Assembly (NCBI RefSeq): GCF_900168685.1
Contig: NZ_FVZN01000002.1
Location: 1 to 63,528, forward strand
Source of the DNA: Solibacillus isronensis
Lineage (GTDB): Bacteria; Bacillota; Bacilli; Bacillales_A; Planococcaceae
Direction of reading: 5' to 3'
DNA length: 63,528 bases
A model generated the notes under the pieces. That model saw nothing but the letters and a program-made list of their open reading frames with translations, ran no database searches and had not been told where the DNA came from. The position numbers were made by a program, and so were the translations under genes. This document shows positions 1 through 8,646 of this stretch, piece by piece; the first letter of the stretch is position 1, and every line of letters begins with the position of its first letter.

Positions 1-221
<221 letters not shown>

Positions 222-366
222 AGTAGTTTGAAAGCTCATTTGCTTTGCTAGCGATCCAACTTCGTTAGAAGTTGGAATCTATTGTTTGCTTCATTTAAGA
301 AGCTTGTTTCATTAACGTTGCTTGTTCAGTTTTCAAGGTTCATAGTGTTAGTCGTTTGGTGCGACT
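222..366 (-). promoter_or_regulatory. rrn leader with boxA-like antitermination motif
   Basis: This is the transcribed leader between the proximal rrn promoter and mature 16S. At 321-340 the minus strand reads AACCTTGAAAACTGAACAAG, the motif found in Bacillus rrn leaders and spacers, which resembles the NusB/NusE-binding boxA. An imperfect hairpin (CCAACTTC / GAAGTTGG) at about 255-275 may be part of the processing stem. The boxA role is inference from the family; the motif itself is seen directly. Confidence 0.6.
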
Positions 367-373
367 GTTTTAA

Positions 374-402
374 ATTTTAACAGCGTTGTCTTTGTTTGTC
401 AA
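374..402 (-). promoter_or_regulatory. rrn promoter, proximal (sigma-A)
   Basis: On the minus strand TTGACA (402-397) is followed by a 17-nt spacer and TAAAAT (379-374). This is a near-perfect sigma-A promoter, about 150 nt upstream of the mature 16S 5' end. Start of transcription is expected around 367. Confidence 0.85.
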
Positions 403-466
403 CAACTTTATTGAAATTTATTTTTTCGCTTATGTTGTTTGCGTTTGTTTCGTAACAACGTGATTA

Positions 467-496
467 ACTATACACCCGTTACAAAGGTTTACGCAA
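467..496 (-). promoter_or_regulatory. rrn promoter, distal (sigma-A)
   Basis: The minus strand has TTGCGT (496-491), an 18-nt spacer and TATAGT (472-467), about 95 bp upstream of the proximal promoter. Tandem promoters are usual for Bacillus rrn operons. It is weaker by consensus than the proximal one. The rest of the interval up to 624 shows no gene. Confidence 0.6.
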
Positions 497-624
497 CCCT
501 TTATTTAAAGAAAAAATTTTCTGATTTCTATATGGTGAGCTAAAATGAGTTTCTTCCTATTATATATAAAGTAAAGTTAATTTACTTGTCACTTAAAAAT
601 AATTTACTTTTCCTATAGAAATAA

Positions 625-1101
625 CTATTGAAGAGCCAATCTCAATTTCCTGCTGATAGTTTTCATAGAATGTTTTTTATAAAATGCAATGGCCTCTTCA
701 TTGAATTCCCATACATTTAACTCCACTTCATCAACATTCATTTCTTTCGCCCACTTTAGACAAGCTTCAAATAACAGCGATCCAATTCCTTTTCGTTTTT
801 CTGACTGGTCTACACCAAAATCATGAATGTATGCAAACCTCCTCTGAACTAACGAAGGGAAATCAGGTGAAGCTTCTATACTAATGACAGCAAAGCCTAT
901 TATTTTATTTCCCTCCCTTGCTATTAATACTGTACTTTGCTCTTGCTCAAGCAATTCCAAATAATATTCTTCTGGCATAACACTCTCTACTTCACGGAAT
1001 ACTGTATTATCCCCCCTTACATGATCGTCATGTCCTTGTCTTACTAAACGATTTACTTCTATATAGTGTTGTTCCTTTGCTTCTTCTATTTTGATAACCA
1101 T
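625..1101 (-). CDS. GNAT family N-acetyltransferase
   Basis: The 158-aa protein has the GNAT acetyl-CoA fold: central strand VLIAREGNKIIGFAVI, then the motif A region with QSEKRKGIGSLLF (pyrophosphate-binding R/Q-x-x-G-x-G/A type) at about residues 98-112, and the late motif NEEAIAFYKKHSMK. The acceptor cannot be told from sequence. A strong ribosome site (GGGGAGAG) lies just before the ATG. It is the last gene before the rrn promoters and stands alone on its transcript, between the permease and the rrn operon. Confidence 0.85.
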   Translation of the reverse strand: MVIKIEEAKEQHYIEVNRLVRQGHDDHVRGDNTVFREVESVMPEEYYLELLEQEQSTVLIAREGNKIIGFAVISIEASPDFPSLVQRRFAYIHDFGVDQSEKRKGIGSLLFEACLKWAKEMNVDEVELNVWEFNEEAIAFYKKHSMKTISRKLRLALQ

Positions 1102-1198
1102 TCAACTCTCCCCTTTCTAATATTCAGTTCGATTACCAAATTATATTTTCCTGCAAAAACAAAGAAACCAGCCAACAATAGTTGACTGGTGAATGATT

Positions 1199-2533
1199 TT
1201 ACATTGAACCGACAGTACCTAAATAGATCAGGAAGAGCACTGCGAAAATATACATAATCGGGTTTACTTCTTTTGCTTTACCTTTTAACACCATTGTTAA
1301 TGGGTAGAACACGAAACCTACTGCAAGGCCTGTTGCGATTGATGATGTTAACGGCATCATTAACATTGTGAAGAATGCTGGTACAGCTACTTCGAATTTA
1401 TTCCACTCGATTTGTCCAAGTGAAGATACCATTAAAATACCTACAACGATTAATGCCGGTGCAGTAACAGCATTTGTCACAACACTTAATACCGGTGATA
1501 AGAATAACGCCAACAAGAAACAGATACCTGTTACGATTGAAGCAAAACCTGTACGTGCGCCTGCTCCAACTCCTGCTGAAGATTCTACATAAGATGTTAC
1601 TGTAGATGTACCAAAGATCGAACCTGAAATAGAAGCGATTGAATCTGAGATTAATGCTTTTCCTGCACGAGGTAATTTATTGTTTTTAACAAATCCTGCT
1701 TGGTTGGCAACGGCCATTAAAGTACCCGCGTTGTCAAAGAAGTCTACGAACAGGAATGATAGAATAACCGATACCATTGTTAGTGAATAGAACTCCGGAT
1801 GAGTGAACGCTGAGAATAATTTACCGAAAGTTGGTTCAACACTTGGTGGTGCCGAAACAATTTGAGATGGTAATTCAACTAAACCAAAAATCATACCTGC
1901 GATTGCAGTAATAGCCATTGCAATAAATACGCCAGCTTTCATTCCACGAACTAAGAAAATTACTGTAAGAAGAATACCAAAAATCGCTAATAATACTTCT
2001 GCATCGTGTAAGTTACCTAAACCGACAACTGTTGCTTCACTCGCAACGATAATGCCAGCATTTTTTAAACCAATAAAAGAAACGAATAACCCGATACCAG
2101 CACCAACAGCAATTTTAAGTTCCATTGGGATGGCGTTGATTAATTTTTCACGTAATCCTGTAACCGTTAATAACAAGAAGAATACACCAGATACAAATAC
2201 TGCAGCCAAAGCGTGTTGCCAAGGGCTTCCGTTTGTTAATACAACCGTGTAAGCAAAGAATGCGTTTAAGCCAAGACCTGGCGCTAAAGCTAAAGGATAT
2301 CTTGCAACAATCCCCATAATGAAACATCCAATTGCTGCTGATACAGCTGTTGCCACAAATACTGCCCCATAATCCATGCGTAATGCATCTGGTAAACCTT
2401 CAATATCAGATAGCGTTAAAATGCTAGGGTTTACTACTAAAATGTAAGCCATTGCCAAGAATGTTGTGAAGCCACCTAAAATCTCTCGACGATAATTAGT
2501 TCCAAGTTTATCGAACTCGAAATACTTTTTCAT
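1199..2533 (-). CDS. pbuG: NCS2 family purine permease (hypoxanthine/guanine type)
   Basis: A polytopic membrane protein of 444 aa, rich in hydrophobic helices throughout. It begins MKKYFEFDKLGTNYRREILG and contains the AzgA-type hallmark GGFTTFLAMAYILVVNP near the N-terminus, as in the B. subtilis PbuG/PbuO group of NCS2 permeases that take up hypoxanthine and guanine. The reading frame is open further upstream to 2608, but that part overlaps the riboswitch terminator. The ATG at 2533 has an excellent ribosome site (ACGGAGGAAAG). A guanine-class riboswitch immediately upstream supports purine uptake as its role. Substrate preference within the family is inference. Confidence 0.88.
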   Translation of the reverse strand: MKKYFEFDKLGTNYRREILGGFTTFLAMAYILVVNPSILTLSDIEGLPDALRMDYGAVFVATAVSAAIGCFIMGIVARYPLALAPGLGLNAFFAYTVVLTNGSPWQHALAAVFVSGVFFLLLTVTGLREKLINAIPMELKIAVGAGIGLFVSFIGLKNAGIIVASEATVVGLGNLHDAEVLLAIFGILLTVIFLVRGMKAGVFIAMAITAIAGMIFGLVELPSQIVSAPPSVEPTFGKLFSAFTHPEFYSLTMVSVILSFLFVDFFDNAGTLMAVANQAGFVKNNKLPRAGKALISDSIASISGSIFGTSTVTSYVESSAGVGAGARTGFASIVTGICFLLALFLSPVLSVVTNAVTAPALIVVGILMVSSLGQIEWNKFEVAVPAFFTMLMMPLTSSIATGLAVGFVFYPLTMVLKGKAKEVNPIMYIFAVLFLIYLGTVGSM

Positions 2534-2593
2534 AATGAAACTTTCCTCCGTGTTGTCGTCTTCAACATCTAAAGAACATTTTACCTTAAAAAC

Positions 2594-2764
2594 AAAAAAG
2601 ACACGCAAAGCATAAATGCCGCATGTCCACGATTTAAGGAAAATAAGTATACTACACTCCTATTATAGTAGTGTTATTACTTATTTATAAATCGTAGTCG
2701 AATCATTTACGGTGATTCGGTAGAAACTCACGGGCCATATTCCCGACATTATACGACGACGTAT
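2594..2764 (-). promoter_or_regulatory. Guanine-class purine riboswitch with terminator, upstream of pbuG
   Basis: The minus strand at about 2764-2690 carries the purine aptamer: TATAA junction, loops GAATATGGC and CCGTAAA, junction GTTTCTACC, and GACTACG at the 3' side. The base at the specificity position (74) is C, which in this family selects guanine/hypoxanthine rather than adenine. Downstream lie an imperfect hairpin at about 2641-2686 and a terminator stem at 2600-2627 followed by six U residues (2599-2594). High guanine is expected to switch off the permease. Confidence 0.93.
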
Positions 2765-2975
2765 TTAATTTACGTTTGTAATATATCATTTCATTTTTTA
2801 AATTACAAGCTATTTCCGAACATTTTTTATAAATTTTAATTCATAGTTCGTAAAAACATCCATAAATTAGTCATTTACTTCTGTTCCTGTATTTTTATTT
2901 GTTATTATTAAACTTGGAATACACAAAAATCCATTCTAAGTTTTACTATATTTATACTGAATTGGGGAGTTCAAA

Positions 2976-3383
2976 TTGAGTGAAATTAAGGTAGTTATAA
3001 AAGGAGTCCTTGTTAAAAATAATAAAATACTGATCGTGCAGCGTTCACAAATCGAAGCAGTTGGCGCAGGCACATGGGAGACGGTAGGGGGAAATATGCG
3101 TTTTGGCGAAGCATTTGAAAGCGCACTTAAGAGGGAATTTTTAGAAGAAGTTGGATTGAATATTATTGTAAAAAATCAGTTGTTTTCGACAACATTCCAC
3201 ACGAGTAAAACGCGACAAATTGTCCTGCTCACTTTCTTATGTGATACAAAAGAGGAGCAAATTACTTTATCCGATGAACATCTACACTATTTATGGGCGT
3301 CGAAGGATGAATTGCTCACATTATTACCGCAAGAGATTATCGCAGACTTTCACCAGCATAACGTTTTCGATTTGTTAGACTAA
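2976..3383 (+). CDS. Nudix hydrolase
   Basis: This 135-aa protein has a complete Nudix box at about residues 39-61: G-G-N-M-R-F-G-E, then A-L-K-R-E-F, then L-E-E-V-G-L, matching GX5EX7REUXEEXGU. The glutamates bind the metal for hydrolysis of nucleoside diphosphate derivatives; the substrate is unknown. Translation starts at TTG, preceded by TTGGGGAG at a suitable distance. It is transcribed rightward, divergent from pbuG. Confidence 0.88.
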   Translation: MSEIKVVIKGVLVKNNKILIVQRSQIEAVGAGTWETVGGNMRFGEAFESALKREFLEEVGLNIIVKNQLFSTTFHTSKTRQIVLLTFLCDTKEEQITLSDEHLHYLWASKDELLTLLPQEIIADFHQHNVFDLLD

Positions 3384-3463
3384 TAATTATTTTATAGAAA
3401 GTTTATAGAAATGTTATATTGCTCCTCTATAGTGAAGTTTGAACAAATAGAGGAGGGGTTTTT

Positions 3464-3865
3464 TTGCAACATCAACGAAAATGGGCAATGTATCTAATAC
3501 GATTTGCTGCTGTTTCAGGTTTTATCGGTGTATTAATCGGATCAATTATGAGCGGTAACTTGAACTATGCTTTACGACCAGTCCACGCACATTTTGTATT
3601 GGTAGGCTGGTTATCGGTTTTTGCATGGGGGATTTTCTATTATTCAGTACCCGTGCGCAAACTGATCTTTGTTAAAATCCAGAGTATTTTAGGTATGATC
3701 GGCGCTTTAGGTTTATGTATAGGGATGTGGCTGCATTATTTAAACCCGCTGGAAACAAATGAAACAATGAACATGGTCTTCTTCATTGTAGGCGGTACTC
3801 TTTTATTAATCGCATTTTTCTTATTTATAATTGTGACATTTTTTGTCACAAAGAAAGAGAATTAA
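3464..3865 (+). CDS. Four-helix membrane protein, haem-copper oxidase subunit I-like fragment family
   Basis: This 133-aa protein has four predicted membrane helices (about 8-28, 39-59, 72-92 and 104-127). The loop RPVHAHFVLVGWLSVFAWG resembles the His-containing helix of haem-copper/NO reductase subunit I, and homologues are often labelled cytochrome-c oxidase. It is far too short for a full oxidase (about 500 aa), so catalytic activity is doubtful. The start is a TTG preceded by AGAGGAGGGG. Function is unknown; a small haem or sensor protein is possible. Confidence 0.65.
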   Translation: MQHQRKWAMYLIRFAAVSGFIGVLIGSIMSGNLNYALRPVHAHFVLVGWLSVFAWGIFYYSVPVRKLIFVKIQSILGMIGALGLCIGMWLHYLNPLETNETMNMVFFIVGGTLLLIAFFLFIIVTFFVTKKEN

Positions 3866-3953
3866 TTATATCCAGCTATATAAAAGTAAGTGTATTTCCC
3901 TTTAATATGTTAAAATAATAAAAGAAACACAGAACATTAAAGGAGCGGTTTGA

Positions 3954-4067
3954 ATGCCATATTGGTTACATAACACATTATTTGTACTGTTAATAATTGT
4001 TACATTCGGATGTGTTACTAGTGGAATCGAGTGGAAAACTCGCGAAAAAGCCACTGTTGAAGAATAA
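3954..4067 (+). CDS. Small single-pass membrane protein (37 aa)
   Basis: An ATG preceded by AAAGGAGCGG opens a 37-codon frame beginning MPYWLHNTLFVLLII and ending KATVEE. Residues about 7-24 form one membrane helix, followed by a short charged tail. It lies 88 bp after the four-helix membrane gene on the same strand and just ahead of a strong bidirectional terminator, consistent with a real, co-transcribed small protein. I do not recognise the family. Confidence 0.6.
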   Translation: MPYWLHNTLFVLLIIVTFGCVTSGIEWKTREKATVEE

Positions 4068-4113
4068 TTTAAGCCTAAAATGACTTACTAGCATATAACT
4101 AACATATAAAACA

Positions 4114-4140
4114 AGGAAGCCTGTGTAAAACAGGCTTCCT
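4114..4140. terminator. Bidirectional terminator between convergent genes
   Basis: The stem AGGAAGCCTG / CAGGCTTCCT with a 7-nt loop is perfect over 10 bp. It is flanked by ATTTTTTATG on the right and by an A-rich run on the left, so it can serve both the rightward small-protein transcript and the leftward stress-protein gene. Confidence 0.85.
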
Positions 4141-4154
4141 ATTTTTTATGCTAT

Positions 4155-5042
4155 TTATAATCCGCGGTTTGTTCGTTTTAACGGATCATTATCCAAATCA
4201 TCTAAATCATTCAAATGATTCGTAGTATTAGTCGTATCCTTAATGTCTGCTTCTTCACGGCGAACCGTGTCTGAAACAGTTTCCGTATCTGTTACTTTTC
4301 GTTTGCCGACTACGATTTCTTCCGTAACGACATCTTTCTTCGTAACATCCACTTGTTCTTCAGTTACCGGGATATGGATTTTACCCTCTTCTTCATAGGC
4401 ATGAGTAATACCGTCATGAAGTTTTCCATTTGCATTAAGTGTTGTGTCTTCATTAACAGGACGTCTTTCTACATAAACTTCTTCATGCTCTACTGGCACT
4501 TCAATCGTTTGTTGTTCTTCGACTACATGTTTGTCGACTTGCACCTCACCCGTTTGTACGCGTTTTTTATCTACTTGCAAGCGTTCTTCATGAAGCGCTA
4601 AACGTTCTTCATCCGTTTTATCATAATCACGCTCATAATGATTATTCACACCATAATTTTTAGTACCTTCATCAAAATAAGTACCGTAGTCTCTATCTAC
4701 ATATAATAAATATTTCCCTGCCTGTAATTCATCATAATAACGGTTTCGTTCATCCTCAGAGATGCCCATTTGTGTAAAGTGCTGATCGCGTACTAGATCT
4801 TCACCCATCATAAATGCTTTAAAGCGGTCCCACCAAGAACCTTCTTTATGATCAGTGTCATAACCATCCGTGTTAGTGCTGTAACCTTTTGAGTTTCGGT
4901 ACATAGATAGTTGATCATTGCGATTCGATACGATGTACATATCTTCCTCACCATAGCCTTGTGCACGAAGGCGATCCATTTCTGCCTGTAATTCCGCTTC
5001 ATTGTCATAAATACCATATAATTTGTTATCACGTGTTTCCAT
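4155..5042 (-). CDS. General stress protein, YflT-like N-terminus with YsnF/AvaK (DUF2382) C-terminus
   Basis: The 295-aa protein has an N-terminal GSP17M/YflT-type domain (about 1-115; starts METRDNKLYGIYDNEAE, with YIVSNRND). Its C-terminal DUF2382 domain (about 145-270) consists of charged repeated strands such as LALHEERLQVDKKRVQTGEV and VPVEHEEVYVERRPV. Both domains occur in SigB-type general stress proteins of Bacillales. It is hydrophilic and cytoplasmic, with no catalytic motif. The ATG has CTGGAGGAATG upstream. A SigB-like promoter lies about 75 bp upstream of the start. Confidence 0.85.
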   Translation of the reverse strand: METRDNKLYGIYDNEAELQAEMDRLRAQGYGEEDMYIVSNRNDQLSMYRNSKGYSTNTDGYDTDHKEGSWWDRFKAFMMGEDLVRDQHFTQMGISEDERNRYYDELQAGKYLLYVDRDYGTYFDEGTKNYGVNNHYERDYDKTDEERLALHEERLQVDKKRVQTGEVQVDKHVVEEQQTIEVPVEHEEVYVERRPVNEDTTLNANGKLHDGITHAYEEEGKIHIPVTEEQVDVTKKDVVTEEIVVGKRKVTDTETVSDTVRREEADIKDTTNTTNHLNDLDDLDNDPLKRTNRGL

Positions 5043-5115
5043 GTTTCATTCCTCCAGTTTCATTAAGTTAGTTTTTTTATACCGACTGTCTATACTTGAT
5101 TTGGCATACTATACA

Positions 5116-5140
5116 ATACCTTTTCTCCTAAATAATAAAC
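5116..5140 (-). promoter_or_regulatory. Candidate SigB promoter of the stress protein gene
   Basis: On the minus strand GTTTAT (5140-5135) is followed by a 13-nt spacer and AGGTAT (5121-5116), close to the SigB consensus GTTT-N13-15-GGGTAT. The spacing is right, and the downstream gene encodes a stress-protein family often in the SigB regulon. Assignment is inference from the motif. Confidence 0.55.
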
Positions 5141-5185
5141 GCAAGGATGATAAATTTAACATTCTGTAATAAAAATGAAAGAAAA

Positions 5186-5217
5186 AGCTCTCTTCCACCA
5201 CGTAAGAGAAGAGAGCT
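5186..5217 (-). terminator. Terminator of the chemoreceptor gene
   Basis: The minus strand has the stem AGCTCTCTTC / GAAGAGAGCT followed by TTTTTCTTTC, about 30 bp after the stop codon of the gene at 5249-6940. Confidence 0.85.
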
Positions 5218-5248
5218 GCAATTTAGTATTCTTTTCCCTTTTATAAAA

Positions 5249-6940
5249 CTACAATTTAAATTGACGAATGACTTGTGTTAGTCGGCTAGACAAACCTTGT
5301 AAACCCTGTGCACTGCTTGAAACGCTGTCCATAGAAGTTGTTACTTCCTGTGTAGCTGCGGATGTTTCTTCAACACCAGCTGCAGACTCCTCAGAAATCG
5401 TTGCAATTTCCTGTACCTTCAAATTCATCGACATCGATGTTTGTGAAATTTCCTGTATCGAATTCATTACAACTTGAATATCCTCTGTAATTTTCTCCAG
5501 ATTCGTTTGAATTACCCCGAAAGTTTTTTGTGTATCCTGAATTTGGACAGTGCCTTGTTCAACCTCTTTATAACCAACTTCCAATGCCCGGACAACATCC
5601 ACCGTTTCATGTTGCACCCCCGAAACAATTGATGTTATTTCATCAACCGAGTTATTTACTTGTTCAGCTAAATTCCGAACTTCATTCGCCACAACCGCAA
5701 AGCCTTTACCATGTTCACCTGCACGGGCTGCTTCTATCGCTGCATTAAGTGCAAGTAAGTTAGTTTGCGCAGCAATTTGCTTAATCACTTCAACTAGTTG
5801 GGAAATTTCAGATGATTGTTTTTCCAATTGACGGACTCTGTTTACAGCGCCTTCCATAATCCCATCTATCTTCTTCATTTGTTCTGTTGACGAAGTCATT
5901 AATGAATAACCATTTTTACTCATCATTAAAATTTCATTAGCATTCGTTGTCACATTGCTGCTTCTGTCAGCCATACCTTCAATAGCATGCGCAAAAGTTC
6001 CCATCTCTTCAGATAAATGCGTTGCATGCCCTGCTTGGGATTCTGCTCCGGCTGCTATTTCTTGCATTGTACTAGCAATTTGTTCAGTACCTTCCGATAC
6101 ATATATAGAAGTTTCCGCCAGCATATTACTTTGCTTTTCTGTGGCATTAGAAACATCCGTTACATTTACAATAATCTCACGTAATTGCGAGTTCATTGAA
6201 TTTGTTGATTCAATTAAAGTAGCAAATTCATCTTTTGATGTTGCAACAATCGGTTCCTGATCAAGTTGTCCATTTTTAATTTCAGTTAAACGTTCCATTA
6301 CTTTTCTCAACGGATTAATAATTGCATGTGACGTCGAAATACCGATAATAATTGAAAATATCATAATAACTACCACAATAACTACACCAATTAGTAAAGT
6401 GCTTTTGACTAGAGAAATGACATTTTGGCCATCTTCCTGCATTAGCCCCTCACGCATTCGAATAGACTGTTCATATCCACTGAGGTATTCCTGCAGGTCA
6501 TCTTCAGTAGCAAGCATTTTGGTCAATGCACCCTCACGATCCCCAGCATTATAAGCGGATAAAACTTCATTTTGCATAACTTCAAACCATGAAGCTGAGT
6601 TTTCCATTAATTTGACCGCTGCTTCTGATACACCAAAGTCAGCTGCTTCTTGTCTCAAGTTTTCATGTTGTTCATAAATTGATTCAAATTTTTCTTTATA
6701 TTGCTGTTCTCCCGTCAATAAATAGGCACGTAATGATGATTCCCCTTGCGTTAAACGAAAGGCCATTTTTTCACCATATAGTAATATTTGCAGATTCGTA
6801 TATGTAAATTCTTCTGTTTTTTCCTGCACAACCGATAGTTGTTTAAAATTCACCACCAACAAAACACAAAGTAACAGTAAAATGGAACCAAAGGCAAAAA
6901 AAATACGTGTTTTAACACTTTTAAAATTTAATAACCTCAA
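5249..6940 (-). CDS. Methyl-accepting chemotaxis protein
   Basis: A 563-aa membrane chemoreceptor. It has TM1 at about 11-31, an extracytoplasmic four-helix-bundle-like ligand domain (about 32-178), TM2 at about 180-203, HAMP at about 205-257, and a long coiled-coil signalling domain. The conserved hairpin tip ([20 protein letters not shown], then [11 protein letters not shown]) contacts CheA/CheW. Putative methylation sites occur in the Glu/Gln/Ser-rich repeats on either side. The ligand is unknown. The start is TTG at 6940, preceded by AGGAGGGG. It is monocistronic, with a terminator at 5186-5217. Confidence 0.95.
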   Translation of the reverse strand: MRLLNFKSVKTRIFFAFGSILLLLCVLLVVNFKQLSVVQEKTEEFTYTNLQILLYGEKMAFRLTQGESSLRAYLLTGEQQYKEKFESIYEQHENLRQEAADFGVSEAAVKLMENSASWFEVMQNEVLSAYNAGDREGALTKMLATEDDLQEYLSGYEQSIRMREGLMQEDGQNVISLVKSTLLIGVVIVVVIMIFSIIIGISTSHAIINPLRKVMERLTEIKNGQLDQEPIVATSKDEFATLIESTNSMNSQLREIIVNVTDVSNATEKQSNMLAETSIYVSEGTEQIASTMQEIAAGAESQAGHATHLSEEMGTFAHAIEGMADRSSNVTTNANEILMMSKNGYSLMTSSTEQMKKIDGIMEGAVNRVRQLEKQSSEISQLVEVIKQIAAQTNLLALNAAIEAARAGEHGKGFAVVANEVRNLAEQVNNSVDEITSIVSGVQHETVDVVRALEVGYKEVEQGTVQIQDTQKTFGVIQTNLEKITEDIQVVMNSIQEISQTSMSMNLKVQEIATISEESAAGVEETSAATQEVTTSMDSVSSSAQGLQGLSSRLTQVIRQFKL

Positions 6941-7092
6941 TAAAACCCCTCCTATTAGCCTAATAACATATTCCTTATTTAATACTACACAAGTCCCAAT
7001 TATACCAAAGACATAGTACTTACAAATATTCTATTAATGTTATAACAGTCATAACAAATTACTTATAATATAGAGAAAACGTCAAATAAAAA

Positions 7093-7122
7093 AACATAGA
7101 AAGACGTTATTCTCCCTATGTT
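7093..7122 (-). terminator. Terminator after the 50-aa protein gene
   Basis: On the minus strand AACATAG / CTATGTT encloses a 16-nt loop and is followed by a run of seven T. It lies 18 bp past the stop of the small gene at 7140-7292, and so also ended the interrupted EAL gene's transcript. Confidence 0.7.
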
Positions 7123-7139
7123 ACCAGTCAACCTATTTA

Positions 7140-7292
7140 CTATTTATCATCTTGTTTTTGCTTCTTCTTTTCCAAATACTCCGCACGCAATTTTTCAAGT
7201 TGCTGCTTTTTATCGAATTGTGCCGGCTTGTTTTTTTCATGATATTTCGCTACAGCTGCCTTACCTTTACTATCCAACTGATATTTTCCCAT
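7140..7292 (-). CDS. Small charged protein (50 aa), unknown function
   Basis: The minus-strand ATG at 7292 is preceded by TAGGTGAAC and opens a 50-codon frame starting MGKYQLDSKGKAAVAKYHEK and ending with a Lys-rich helix (KKKQKQDDK). It overlaps the 3' end of the EAL reading frame by 23 bp, so the two are probably translationally coupled. The protein is highly basic and helical, with no membrane segment. I do not recognise a named family; a nucleic-acid-binding role is only a guess. Confidence 0.6.
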   Translation of the reverse strand: MGKYQLDSKGKAAVAKYHEKNKPAQFDKKQQLEKLRAEYLEKKKQKQDDK

Positions 7293-8058
7293 TTTGTTCA
7301 CCTACTTTTTTTCGCTTTTCCAACCAATATTCGTACTCTTCAGCTGTCAATGGCTTTGAATAATAGTAGCCTTGGACGATTGGCACTCTCTCCAAGCCCA
7401 TAATAAATTGAACCTGCTCTTTCGTTTCGACACCTTCTACCAAAACATTTAAATCCAGTGAATTGCACAAGTGAATAATCGATTTTAGGATCGAGGCATC
7501 TTTTGCGGAATCAGGCACACCATCTATAAATGATTTATCAATTTTAATAGTGGATATCGGTATTTCTTTCAAATAAGATAAAGACGATAAACCGGTACCA
7601 AAATCATCCAGCGCAACAGACAAGCCATTTTCCCTGAAAGCCCTTACTGCTGATATGGCATTATGAATATCATGAATGACACTTGTTTCAGTAACTTCCA
7701 ATTCAATTTTAGACGCTTGAAGTTTATACTTAAGCAAACTCTCACTGATTACTCTTTTTAAACGTGGTGATGTCAAATACATACCCGGAATATTAATCGA
7801 TATTTGCGGCAGCTCTATCCCCATAGTAGTCCATGAGGCTAATTGTTGGCAAACTCTCTCAATTAGCCAATCTGTCACATCTGAAATACGATTAGTATTT
7901 TCTATAATGGGGATAAACACCGCCGGAGATATTATTCCGAACACCGGATGTTTCCAACGCATAAGCGCCTCTATCCCTACTACACTATTTTGCTCCGGAT
8001 GCACTTTTGGCTGATATACAATGAACAACTCATTTTCATCCATCGCCCGTTGAATATC
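7270..8058 (-). pseudogene. 3' part of an IS-interrupted MHYT-GGDEF-EAL gene: EAL phosphodiesterase domain
   Basis: This segment encodes an almost complete EAL domain. It has FIVYQPKV, the signature I-E-A-L-M-R-W, DDFGTG, IKIDKSFID, LVEGVETKEQ and the terminal QGYYYSKPL. The catalytic Glu, Asp and Lys motifs all look intact, so the domain itself could still hydrolyse c-di-GMP. It is cut off from its own start by the insertion at 8059-9861. The frame stays open into antisense IS sequence up to 8208, but no convincing ribosome site precedes an in-frame start there. Joining it to 9862-11153 gives the in-frame sequence ...LSLDIQRAMDENEL.... Probably inactive unless expressed from the IS. Confidence 0.85.
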
Positions 8059-8130
8059 CCCCTCTGTTAGGATAGATGTCGTACCGAGCTTACGTGGCAT
8101 AGTAAAGTAAAAACACGGAGGTCGAGACAA

Positions 8131-8646
8131 ATGACAATGAAAAGAGAACGTATCCGCTACACGGCTGAACAAAAAAAAGCCGTTGTTGCACGCATGATGC
8201 CACCACAAAACGAAGCGGTAGCGAAAATAAATGAGGAAACAGGCATTACAGAAGCCACCCTATATAAATGGCGCAAGGAAGCACGTGCAGCAGGTAGTGC
8301 AACACCTGGCAATGGTCAAACAAGCGACAAATGGAACAGCCATGATAAATTTTTAGTAGTAATGGAAACCTTCTCGATGAATGAAGCTGAGTTAGCGGAA
8401 TATTGTCGTCGAAAAGGCTTATATCGTGAGCAGATCGAAGCGTGGAAAGAAGTTTGTCTTCAGGCAAATGGTCAGGCATTTGATCAGGCAAAGCAGTTGA
8501 ATGGGCAATTAAAGGAAGAAAAGCAGCGGGCAAAGGCGTTGGAGAAGGACTTACAGAAGAAAGAAAAGGCATTGGCAGAAGCGGCAGCCTTATTACTCCT
8601 TCGAAAAAAGGCCCAAGCGATTTGGGGGGACGACGAGGAAGAATGA
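8131..8646 (+). CDS. IS3-like transposase subunit OrfA
   Basis: The 171-aa protein has an N-terminal helix-turn-helix (about residues 8-50, with RYTAEQKKAVVARM and EETGITEATLYKWRKEA). A long C-terminal coiled coil (about 115-160, ending LLLLRKKAQAIW) is typical of the DNA-binding, dimerising OrfA of IS3-type elements. CGGAGG precedes the ATG. The 3' end overlaps orfB in the -1 frame and contains the slippery heptamer at 8604-8610, so a fused OrfAB is expected as the active transposase. Confidence 0.88.
   Translation: MTMKRERIRYTAEQKKAVVARMMPPQNEAVAKINEETGITEATLYKWRKEARAAGSATPGNGQTSDKWNSHDKFLVVMETFSMNEAELAEYCRRKGLYREQIEAWKEVCLQANGQAFDQAKQLNGQLKEEKQRAKALEKDLQKKEKALAEAAALLLLRKKAQAIWGDDEEE
8604..8626 (+). 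other. Programmed -1 frameshift site for OrfAB
   Basis: In the orfA frame the heptamer reads A_AAA_AAG (8604-8610), the classic -1 slippery sequence of IS3 elements. It is followed at once by a possible hairpin CCCAA-GCGAT-TTGGG (8612-8626). After slippage the frame reads K-K-G-P-S-D-L-G-G into orfB without a stop. The hairpin spacing is shorter than usual, so its stimulatory role is uncertain. Confidence 0.75.
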
